DNA from: Candidatus Hydrogenedentota bacterium
GTDB taxonomy: Bacteria > Hydrogenedentota > Hydrogenedentia > Hydrogenedentales > CAILVY01
Assembly (NCBI GenBank): GCA_029565395.1
Contig: JAKQOG010000119.1
Coordinates: 1 to 64,000 of the forward strand
Reading direction: 5' to 3'
Length of the DNA stretch: 64,000 nucleotides
The notes under the pieces are model-generated. The model did not search any database, had not been told where the DNA came from, and saw only the letters and a list, made by a program, of their open reading frames with translations. A program made the translations under genes and the position numbers. Positions 40,271 to 48,672 of this stretch are shown piece by piece. Position 1 is the stretch's first letter; each line of letters begins with the position of its first letter.

Positions 40271-43048
40271 ATGAGACATCAAACAAAACGCCCAATCAGT
40301 TCTATTCATTTCATCCTGTCCGCCGGATTCCTCCTGCTGCTGAGCGGGCTCCCGGCGGCGAACGGCGCCGATGGCGCACTCACAATGAAAACCGATCCCA
40401 TCGGCATCGATTCCATCGAGGAATTGCAATTAATAGGCAATGACCCCGCCTACCCCCTTGACGGAAGCTATATCCTCACCCAGGATATCGACGCCTCCGC
40501 CACCGCCGCTTGGAATGACGGCGCGGGCTTCGACCCCATCGGGGAGTATGATGGGACAACATCGTCTCCAATATTCAGTGGCCAACTTGACGGGCAGCGC
40601 CATGTGATCCGTAATTTAACCATCAATCGGCCTAATGAAGATTATAGTGCATTGATTGGAGGTATAGATGAAAGTGCTATCATACAAAATTTCGGGCTTG
40701 AAGAATGCCAGATCACAGGCAATGGTTTTGTCGGCGGGATTTTCGGCATGGCGGACATTGCAACAATTTCCGAGTGTTTTGTAAAAGGGTCCATTCATGG
40801 CAGACATACGGTTGGCGGCATAATTGGATATGGCCAGTACTGTACAATCACACAATCCTTTTTCTCTGGTACGATAACAGGCGCGAGTATGATTGGTGGT
40901 ATTGCTGGATATGCAGGTCCGTTTTGTGCAATTTCCGATTGTTGTGTCATAGGTGCTGTTTTCCAAGGCGCCGCATTAATTGGGAATATGGAGCTAGGAT
41001 GCTCTTTATCAAAATGCTATGCCGCCGCCCTTGGTGCAGATATTTCTCTTTCCGGCGGTTTAATAAACACATATGTCGGTACTCAAGAAATTGTAGACTG
41101 TTTTTGGGATATGGATGTTTATAATCCCGTCAGTACCCAAATTTTGGGAATTGGGTTGAATACTTCCGCAATGATGCAATCCTCCACCTTTATTACAGCG
41201 GGATGGGATTTCAGCAATGAGGATGGCAACCCTCCAATCTGGACCATGATAGACGGCGAGAGCTATCCTCGTTTGGTGTGGTCAACTCTTGCAGATGCCC
41301 GCTACACGTTAACAATCGATACTGAACATGGAACGGTGGAATCCAATCCCGTGCAAAGTGATTATGCACCCTTTTCCTTGGTATGGATGAGCGCGGAACC
41401 AGATCCGGGATACATTTTTGCGGGATGGACAGGTGACGGCCTGGGAAACATAGCGTTACAGAATAAAAATCCTTACCCCATAGTCATGGGGAGCAATCAA
41501 GAAATTACCGCGGTGTTTCTGCTGGATAGCCCGATTGTGATTCATTCGATTGAAGAATTACAGAAAATTGGAAGGGATAACGAATGGCCCTTGCATTGGG
41601 AGTATGTGCTGGAGGAAGATTTGGATGCCGCCATCACGGAGGGGTGGAATGGAGGAAAAGGATTTATTCCGCTGGGATGGCCATATATGTCCTTCCAAGG
41701 CAGATTTGAGGGCAGCGGGCATGTAATCAGGAACCTTTTCATAAACTCCCCGCAAGGAGATATTGCTGGACTCTTTGGGACTATCGGTGAAAACGGAGAA
41801 GTCCATGACCTTGGACTAATTGGGGGGGCGGTATCGGGATCCTCTTATGTGGGCGGGTTAGCAGGAAACAATTACGGCACGGTAACGAACTGCTATACGG
41901 CAACAACAGTTTCAGGAATAGAATATGTGGGCGGGTTATTGGGATATAGCAAAGAAGGCATTATCACTGGGTGTTATGCGGCAGGAGAAGTGAACTCTGA
42001 GGGAAATCATATAGGTGGTTTGATTGGTGCAAGCAGGTGGGGCGCTATATCGGAGTGTTTTGTAATGGGCACGGTCTCAGGAAACGAATATGTTGGAGGT
42101 CTGATTGGAAGAAATGAATCTGCCGCGTCGGATTGTTTTATGGCTGGTACGGTTTTCGGAAACACGTATGTAGGTGGTTTAATCGGTGAGAGTATAAGTG
42201 GCGCCACGGTTACAAAATCATATGCAACGGGCGATGTCTCAGGGCAATCATGTATTGGGGGGTTACTTGGGCAAGCTCATTCCGAGCAGACGATATCAGA
42301 ATGTTACTCAACATGCAGTGTTTCGGGCGATCACTCTGTGGGAGGTTTGGTGGGAGTTGCTTGGCTGAGTGCCATCTCAAACTGTTATGCATCGGGTAAT
42401 GTTTCCGGAAATTATGATGTTGGCGGCCTGGTAGGATATCTGCGAAGCGGTGATCCTCCCGGCACTGTCCAAAAGAGTTTTTCTATCGGTGCGGTTTCGG
42501 GAAACACCTCTACTGGCGGCTTGGTCGGATTGAATGAATTTGGCGCGGTTGAATCCTGTTTCTGGGATACGGAAACATCAAACCAGGATACATCGAGTGG
42601 CGGAACCGGATTGCCAACAGCACAGATGCAAACCAAGGCAATTTTCACTAGTGCGGGTTGGGATTTTGACACAATTTGGGGGATCGACGAAGGGATTTCA
42701 TACTCGTATCTCTTGGCATTCAACGAACAGAGCAACGAAGGCGAGACTGAAGGGAGTGGTGATGAATTTCTGTCTGCTGACCAGAATAATGACCACGTGA
42801 TCAGTCTCTCGGAATTGTTACGGACGATTCAATTTTATAATGCGGGTGGATATTGTTGCCAAGCCGGTACGGAAGATGGATACGCTCCAGGAACTGGCGA
42901 TACATCCTGCGGTACGCATAACAGCGATTACAATCCTGCAAATTGGGTGATTAGTTTGTCCGAACTCCTTCGGCTGGTCCAACTTTACAACTCTGGCGCT
43001 TATCACGCCTGCCCCGGAAGCGAGGATGGCTTCTGTCCGGGGTTATGA
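40271..43048 (+). CDS. GLUG-repeat secreted protein with one InlB-like repeat and C-terminal EF-hand/dockerin-like module
   Basis: Signal peptide (SIHFILSAGFLLLLSGLPAANGAD), repeated VGGLLGYSKEG.ITGCYAAGEVxS.. GLUG units, YTLTIDTEHGTVESNP...GWTGD...MGSNQEITAVF, C-terminal module. Confidence 0.85.
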   Translation: MRHQTKRPISSIHFILSAGFLLLLSGLPAANGADGALTMKTDPIGIDSIEELQLIGNDPAYPLDGSYILTQDIDASATAAWNDGAGFDPIGEYDGTTSSPIFSGQLDGQRHVIRNLTINRPNEDYSALIGGIDESAIIQNFGLEECQITGNGFVGGIFGMADIATISECFVKGSIHGRHTVGGIIGYGQYCTITQSFFSGTITGASMIGGIAGYAGPFCAISDCCVIGAVFQGAALIGNMELGCSLSKCYAAALGADISLSGGLINTYVGTQEIVDCFWDMDVYNPVSTQILGIGLNTSAMMQSSTFITAGWDFSNEDGNPPIWTMIDGESYPRLVWSTLADARYTLTIDTEHGTVESNPVQSDYAPFSLVWMSAEPDPGYIFAGWTGDGLGNIALQNKNPYPIVMGSNQEITAVFLLDSPIVIHSIEELQKIGRDNEWPLHWEYVLEEDLDAAITEGWNGGKGFIPLGWPYMSFQGRFEGSGHVIRNLFINSPQGDIAGLFGTIGENGEVHDLGLIGGAVSGSSYVGGLAGNNYGTVTNCYTATTVSGIEYVGGLLGYSKEGIITGCYAAGEVNSEGNHIGGLIGASRWGAISECFVMGTVSGNEYVGGLIGRNESAASDCFMAGTVFGNTYVGGLIGESISGATVTKSYATGDVSGQSCIGGLLGQAHSEQTISECYSTCSVSGDHSVGGLVGVAWLSAISNCYASGNVSGNYDVGGLVGYLRSGDPPGTVQKSFSIGAVSGNTSTGGLVGLNEFGAVESCFWDTETSNQDTSSGGTGLPTAQMQTKAIFTSAGWDFDTIWGIDEGISYSYLLAFNEQSNEGETEGSGDEFLSADQNNDHVISLSELLRTIQFYNAGGYCCQAGTEDGYAPGTGDTSCGTHNSDYNPANWVISLSELLRLVQLYNSGAYHACPGSEDGFCPGL
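42773..43048 (+). other. C-terminal tandem EF-hand/dockerin-like four-Cys module, copy D
   Basis: [85 protein letters not shown]. Confidence 0.8.
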
Positions 43049-43185
43049 CCCCAAAATTTGAATTATTGCGAAACCGGAAGAGGAATACCCCCAAGACTCT
43101 CCGAGAAATCGTTAGTGTTCGGGAAAAACATGGTAGTAGTCCCGGCATGGATAGCCCAATTCCCCCTTTACAGAACACCGGCCTG

Positions 43186-44031
43186 TCACCCCTTGATCGC
43201 GCCGGCGGTAATCCCCGCGATAAACTGCCGCTGGAAGAACAGGAAGGCGATCACGAGCGGCAACGTCGCCAATACGCTCGCCGCCATAATCATCTCGAAG
43301 GGCGTCCTGTTTTCACCATTCAAGAGATAAATCACCAGCGGCAGTGTATACATGTCCGTCGTGCGCAACACGATAAAGGCCCACATCAGATTGTTCCAAC
43401 TGCCAATCAACAGGATAATGCCGAGCGCAGCCATGGCGGGCTTCAACACCGGCAGCACCACGCTCCAGTAAATGCGGAATTCGCTGCAGCCGTCAATCCG
43501 CGCCGCGTCCAGCAGATCATTATGTACATTTTCCATCGTGTACTGCCGCATCCAGAATATGCCGAACGCGCTCGCGGCCCCCGGCACGATCATCGCCCAA
43601 TACGTATTGATGGCATGCAGTTTGCACAATACGACAAATACCGGGATTAAAGTCACCGCGCCGGGGATCATCATCGTCGCCAGTACGAATGCAAATAATT
43701 TGTCGCGGCCCGGCGCATGCGGATACTTCGCAAATGCAAACCCCGCCAGCGAACACAGGAACAGCGCCAGCGTACAATGCCCGCAGGCGATAACCACGGA
43801 ATTGATGAAGGCCTGCACGATATGCGTTTTCTCGAACACCGCCGCAAAATTTGAGAAGCGCCACGGATCCGGCCACAACACCGGCGGCAGCGAAAAAATC
43901 TGGTCTTTCGCCTTGAACGCCGAAACGAACAGCCAGTAAAACGGAAACATGAACAGCACCGCCATCACGGCCAGAAACACATACGCCGCGATCCGCAAAA
44001 GCTGTTGTTGTGTGGAATGTGAAAGCCGCAT
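43186..44031 (-). CDS. Carbohydrate ABC transporter permease (MalG/UgpE type)
   Basis: 6-TM permease with EAA loop DAARIDGCSEFRIYWSVVLPVLKPA. Confidence 0.9.
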   Translation of the reverse strand: MRLSHSTQQQLLRIAAYVFLAVMAVLFMFPFYWLFVSAFKAKDQIFSLPPVLWPDPWRFSNFAAVFEKTHIVQAFINSVVIACGHCTLALFLCSLAGFAFAKYPHAPGRDKLFAFVLATMMIPGAVTLIPVFVVLCKLHAINTYWAMIVPGAASAFGIFWMRQYTMENVHNDLLDAARIDGCSEFRIYWSVVLPVLKPAMAALGIILLIGSWNNLMWAFIVLRTTDMYTLPLVIYLLNGENRTPFEMIMAASVLATLPLVIAFLFFQRQFIAGITAGAIKG

Positions 44032-44035
44032 GCCG

Positions 44036-44920
44036 CTACTCCGTTCCGCTGCGCCGTATCCGAAGGATCAGCAGTGAGGCCATGAACACAAAAAACGCCA
44101 CCGTATACGCAATGCACGACGCATAGCCGAACCGGAAATCCGTGAACGAAGTATTGAACAGATACAGGCCGAAATTCGTCGAGGACGACCCCGGCCCGCC
44201 CTGTGTCAATACAAACACCTCGTCGAACATGTACACGGTGCCGATCAGTGACATGATCGAGCAAAAAACAAACACGGGGCGCATCAGCGGCAGCGTGATG
44301 TACCACATGCGCTGCAGCGCGTTTGCGCCATCTATGCGCGCCGCTTCGTAATACTCTGTTGAGATCCCCTGCAGCCCCGCAAGCATTAACACCATGTTAT
44401 AACCGGTCCACCGCCAGACCAGCAATACGGAAACGGACGGCTTCGACCAATTTTCGCTTACCAGCCACGGGAAAGGCCCCATGCCCAGTTTCCCCGCAAG
44501 CCAGTTCAAAAAGCCCGCCTCCTGTCCATACAGCAGCGTGAACACAATCGCCACCACCACCATCGGCGTCACTACCGGCAGGAAAAGCGCCGCGCGGAAC
44601 AGCCCCCGAAGCTTCAGCCAGGAACTGTTCAGCAACACCGCGAACAGAAACGCCCCGATGAACATCGGCGGTATGTACATCAGCCCGATAATAAGCGTAT
44701 TCCACAGCGAGGTGAAAAAAATTTCATCATGAATCATGTTGCGGAAATTGCTCAGCCCCACCCACTGCATCGGCGTCAGTCCGTCCCATTGCACAAAGCT
44801 CAAATACAGCGAAAATAGCAGCGGATACAGCCCGAACACCGCAAACAACACAAAAAACGGCGATATGAATGCATAGAAATGCCGGTGGCGCCAAATCCGT
44901 TTCAGCAGGGGGTCATTCAT
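44036..44920 (-). CDS. Sugar ABC transporter permease (MalF/UgpA type)
   Basis: EAA loop EAARIDGANALQRMWYITLPLMRPV; ATG 44920 overlaps the upstream stop by ATGA. Confidence 0.9.
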   Translation of the reverse strand: MNDPLLKRIWRHRHFYAFISPFFVLFAVFGLYPLLFSLYLSFVQWDGLTPMQWVGLSNFRNMIHDEIFFTSLWNTLIIGLMYIPPMFIGAFLFAVLLNSSWLKLRGLFRAALFLPVVTPMVVVAIVFTLLYGQEAGFLNWLAGKLGMGPFPWLVSENWSKPSVSVLLVWRWTGYNMVLMLAGLQGISTEYYEAARIDGANALQRMWYITLPLMRPVFVFCSIMSLIGTVYMFDEVFVLTQGGPGSSSTNFGLYLFNTSFTDFRFGYASCIAYTVAFFVFMASLLILRIRRSGTE

Positions 44921-46248
44921 GGCACGGCTCCCTCCGCGCGCTTTTCCGTACTCGGCGCTATCGGTCGGTTCAGCCGCCGGCTCAATTTTTCCTCCAGACT
45001 GCGCATTAATTGCGCCGGGGTTTCCTGCTTCTTGTCCGCCCATTTGCTCAACGCTTGCTGAACATACCGCATCGCCTCCATCCAGTCCGTCGTCCGATAC
45101 ATAACGGAGATTTCATCGATATCCAGCGAAAACAAGCGACGCACCCGCTGATTCCCGAAAAAAGGCACCGGTTCGTCAAAAAACGGATCCTGATGCGTCG
45201 ACAACAGCGCGGGAAATAAATCAAAATCGCGATATTGGGCCAGTTGCGCCTCCGGTGTGCACATCGCGTACTCCATATACGCCCACGCCGCCTCCTTTTG
45301 CGTGCATTGATCCGGCATCACAAGCACCGAACCGCCGAGATTGCTTGTGCGCAACCCGCCGGGATGATACGCGGGTAACCGGAACACCCCCCAGTTCCCT
45401 CCGGTGTCCGGCGCATAGTCCCGAATCAATCCGCCGAACCACGCCGCCATCGGGTATGTGGCAATGGTGTCGGACTTAAACGAGGCGAAATACTCAAAAC
45501 TAAACGGCATGATATTGCCGCTGATGCCGGATTCCAGCAGTTTCTTTAACAGATTCAAGGTTTCCAGGGTCTCCGGCGAATTTATGGCGATGCGGCCCGC
45601 CACATCAAAAATCTGTCCGCCGCTCTGTTGCAAAAAAATCTCGAAAAGATCCGCCATGTTGCCCGTCGGCACGCACAGCATTTTGGTCCGCCCATCCGAC
45701 TTTGCCACCAATTCCTTTCCCACGGCGATATAATCGTCCCAGGTCTCGATTTTTCCCACATCGATCCCATACTGCTCAAAGATCCCCTGCTTGTAAAACA
45801 CCGCACACGGCCCGATATCCCACGGCAATGCGTAAATTCGCCCTTCATATACGCAGCTTTCCCAAAATGACGGCGCAAACGCCTTTTCATACTTCTTCGC
45901 CACTTCCGTAAGATCCGTCAGCTTGCCCGTGACCGAATACCGCGGCGCTTCCCGCACCTGCAATTGCGAAATATCCGGCGCCCCCACCCGCGCCGCCAGC
46001 GACAATAAAAACCTGGATTGCAGGTTGGTGGCGTTCATGTCTATCCGAACATGCACATTGGGATACCTTTGCTGAAAAGGGGGAATAAGCTTCTCCAGGC
46101 TCGCTGCGGCGATATTCCACGACCATATCTGTATATCCCCGCGATACTCAGACGGCTGAAGCGTTGCGGGAATCAAGAGGGGCTCTCCGGCGCATGCTTC
46201 CACGGCAAGCCCGATAACCAGCGCGGCAATGACACTACACCTGCTCAA
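44917..46248 (-). CDS. Extracellular sugar-binding protein (ABC solute-binding, family 1)
   Basis: Signal peptide, SBP fold motifs (KLIPPFQQRYPNVHVRIDM, FKSDTIATYPMAAWFGG, KEAAWAYMEYAM). Confidence 0.9.
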   Translation of the reverse strand: MSRCSVIAALVIGLAVEACAGEPLLIPATLQPSEYRGDIQIWSWNIAAASLEKLIPPFQQRYPNVHVRIDMNATNLQSRFLLSLAARVGAPDISQLQVREAPRYSVTGKLTDLTEVAKKYEKAFAPSFWESCVYEGRIYALPWDIGPCAVFYKQGIFEQYGIDVGKIETWDDYIAVGKELVAKSDGRTKMLCVPTGNMADLFEIFLQQSGGQIFDVAGRIAINSPETLETLNLLKKLLESGISGNIMPFSFEYFASFKSDTIATYPMAAWFGGLIRDYAPDTGGNWGVFRLPAYHPGGLRTSNLGGSVLVMPDQCTQKEAAWAYMEYAMCTPEAQLAQYRDFDLFPALLSTHQDPFFDEPVPFFGNQRVRRLFSLDIDEISVMYRTTDWMEAMRYVQQALSKWADKKQETPAQLMRSLEEKLSRRLNRPIAPSTEKRAEGAVP

Positions 46249-48671
46249 TTTAACCTTCCCGTATGATGACCCGAGCCCACAACCAGTATAATACGATTCC
46301 CTCGTATCTTTATATCGTCTTGTGCTGCCACTTTTCCATCCAATGTGACCTGAACCTCCGGTCTTATGCGGGGCAGCGCCAGTTCCGCTTGTGTATCCAC
46401 CGGCGCCTCAAACTCAAATGACATCGTACCGGTTTCCGCCACGCGCTTCCATGAAATGGGCACCAGACCCAATTCTGTGACCACCACACCCTCTGCTGTT
46501 TCTAAATCCCCAAGATGTGGTTCGATAATGATCTTCTTATCCGTCACCATCCCCTCACGACGCACGCCCAGCACCCGCGAACTCAGATAATAGGCGGGCG
46601 TGGCACCGATATTATGGCAATACGATCCTCCCCCAAATCCTTCAAACACGGTATCCATGTCGTTGCGCGCAAGCGTGGACGCCCACCGCTCCCGCATGTC
46701 CTGCAGTGCAAGTATATCCAGTTCCGGCGAGTCCGCGCGATACAGCACATCAAACAACAGCGAATAACTATAGGGCGTCTTCACCTGTTCACGATGATTC
46801 ACTAAGTACTCCAGCGCCGCCGCCCTCCGTTCTTCCGGTATTATCCCAAAGTACAATCCCGCCATCGCCGGGAACGCTGAAGGTTCCGTTTTATTGCCAT
46901 CCAAAAAGCCGCCGCTATACGCCCCCTTCGATTCGTCCCACAACTGCAAGGTAAAATCCCGATGTAATTTATCCGCATCCGCGCGGTATTGCCCGGCAAT
47001 TTCGCTTTCGCCCAGCGCATCGCCCAATGCCGCCGCATGATTCAGCGCGCCATATACATAGGCATTCAATGTGGCTCCTTCGCATTCCTTGTACGAAAGC
47101 GGATTGTCAAAGAATACAAATTCACGGCCCTTGACCAGTCCACGTTCCGTCCGCCGGTCCAAGAACCACTGCATTTGCTTCACCAGGTTCGGCCACAACG
47201 CCCGCACTTCGTTCAAATCGCCGGTGTTCTCATAATAGCGGCGCAACGTCTGCACCCACAGGCATGCATAATCGTCGATGTACCCGTGAATATCCCACCG
47301 GTTCGACGGATGATGCGCCTTAAGCCGCCCGTCCGGCTGCTGGCTCTGCGCAATGTGCCGCAGCATATTCCGAATTAACAGCGGATCGCTGTAGCGGTAC
47401 GAACCATCCCGGTTTTTCGCGGCGAACGTCACGCGGGTGACCGGATATTCCGACAATGCCGCGTCTCCCATCCATTCCGTGCGCTCCCGCGCCGTGCAGT
47501 CCACATACCCGTCCTCGCTGCACAATTGAATCGTCCGCACGCTTCGTTCCCACAATTCGTTTAGAAACGCATCATTACACAGGAATTTGCCCATTCGCTC
47601 GAAGGGATACAACCGGTTCACCACCTTCAACCCGTGCAGCACCACCTTGCCCGAATGAACACGGATAATCATATATCTGAATCCGATGGTGTCCCCGCTC
47701 ATGTAGGTTTGCCGGCCCGCGCGTGCAATATACCGGTTGGAACCATACACCTCATCCAGTTTCCCCTCCACGCAGCCATGTCCGTGAATCACTTCAACTT
47801 CACTGCCCTCTTCCGCTTCCATATCCAGCACATCATAGGCCAGTGCCATTTCCCCAACGTCCAGCAGTTTCTCCTGCTTGGCCACAAGCGTAATTGGCAA
47901 ATCAATGTTCGGAATAATCGCTTCTTCGCGCAACAATGGAATCGCTCTCGGTTTCAGCGGACCCCACATCGCACCATCCACCGGCGCGGGTGTTTCCCAC
48001 TGTGCATCGTCAAACTCCGGCTGCGTCCAATCCCCTGTGTCAATCCGCGCGTCAATAGTGTCCGGAATATTGCCCCATGAAACCGGCGACGCCAAAAACC
48101 TGGTCTTCGCGCTGCATCGCCAGCGTGCATCGGTTATGATCTCCGCTTTCTCTCCATCCGCTTTCGTGATTTCTAACAACGCGGTCCACCCCGGAGCGTG
48201 CCGCATCGTCCGCCCATTCAATGGCTCCGGATCGTCCGTCTTCCGCCCGTCGTGATAGTGATGCACCACCGCCGCTATCACGTTCGGTCCGGCTTGTAGG
48301 AGCTTGGTCACGTCCAGAGAATCGAATTCTGGGGCTTTGGGATCAAAGCGGCACGGACCCCGTTCCACATACTGCCCATTAATCCACAGAATATACCGCG
48401 AGTCCGCAAAACAATACAGCGCCGCCGCCGCGGGCTTTTCCTTCAGTTCAAACGTCTTTCGGAACGCAACATACACCTGCTGGCTCTCCGGCTGCGAAGC
48501 CGGCCAGATCATGTTTTGCTGCAATTGTGCTGCGCTTGGCGATGATTCCGAAAACGCGCTTATGCTTGCTATCGCGAGGAACGCAATAGAAAACATCGCA
48601 AATCTGACCCTATTGGTCATCGTACGGGAGGGCGAGGCGCCCGCCGAGCCGTAGGACAAAATATCCATCAT
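46245..48671 (-). CDS. Alpha-L-rhamnosidase-like glycoside hydrolase (GH78-type)
   Basis: N-terminal carbohydrate-binding domain; GFRYMIIRVHSGKV...CSEDGYVDCTARERTEWMGDA, (alpha/alpha)6 domain. ATG 48671 has SD GAGGAG; the in-frame ATG at 48620 precedes the signal peptide. Confidence 0.8.
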   Translation of the reverse strand: MMDILSYGSAGASPSRTMTNRVRFAMFSIAFLAIASISAFSESSPSAAQLQQNMIWPASQPESQQVYVAFRKTFELKEKPAAAALYCFADSRYILWINGQYVERGPCRFDPKAPEFDSLDVTKLLQAGPNVIAAVVHHYHDGRKTDDPEPLNGRTMRHAPGWTALLEITKADGEKAEIITDARWRCSAKTRFLASPVSWGNIPDTIDARIDTGDWTQPEFDDAQWETPAPVDGAMWGPLKPRAIPLLREEAIIPNIDLPITLVAKQEKLLDVGEMALAYDVLDMEAEEGSEVEVIHGHGCVEGKLDEVYGSNRYIARAGRQTYMSGDTIGFRYMIIRVHSGKVVLHGLKVVNRLYPFERMGKFLCNDAFLNELWERSVRTIQLCSEDGYVDCTARERTEWMGDAALSEYPVTRVTFAAKNRDGSYRYSDPLLIRNMLRHIAQSQQPDGRLKAHHPSNRWDIHGYIDDYACLWVQTLRRYYENTGDLNEVRALWPNLVKQMQWFLDRRTERGLVKGREFVFFDNPLSYKECEGATLNAYVYGALNHAAALGDALGESEIAGQYRADADKLHRDFTLQLWDESKGAYSGGFLDGNKTEPSAFPAMAGLYFGIIPEERRAAALEYLVNHREQVKTPYSYSLLFDVLYRADSPELDILALQDMRERWASTLARNDMDTVFEGFGGGSYCHNIGATPAYYLSSRVLGVRREGMVTDKKIIIEPHLGDLETAEGVVVTELGLVPISWKRVAETGTMSFEFEAPVDTQAELALPRIRPEVQVTLDGKVAAQDDIKIRGNRIILVVGSGHHTGRLN
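48623..48655. repeat. GC-rich REP-like palindromic element within 5' coding end of GH78 gene
   Basis: TACGGGAGGGCGAGGCGCCCGCCGAGCCGTAGG (minus-strand translation ..SYGSAGASPSRT..). Confidence 0.5.
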
Positions 48672-48672
48672 T

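Larger units (their letters stand above)
37114..43085 (+). repeat. ~3-kb tandem segmental duplication (unit 1 ~37114-40020; unit 2 ~40084-43085)
   Basis: Near-identical upstream/leader/5' coding DNA (CTGCCCCCAT.GGCC...TTTCCAAAAATGGAAAATCAGG...CTAGTTGACAAGGAACCTCTA) and 3' ends (TCCGAACTCCTTCGGCTGGTCCAACTTTACAACTCTGGCGCTTATCACGCCTG...GGGGTTATGAxCCCAAAATTTGAATTATTGCGAAACCGGAAGAG). Confidence 0.9.

Noticed and set aside
37298-43048. The regularly spaced repeats in the GLUG genes as a CRISPR array
   Set aside because: They are degenerate coding repeats (VGGLxG.) without constant repeat/variable spacer structure, and no cas genes are present.
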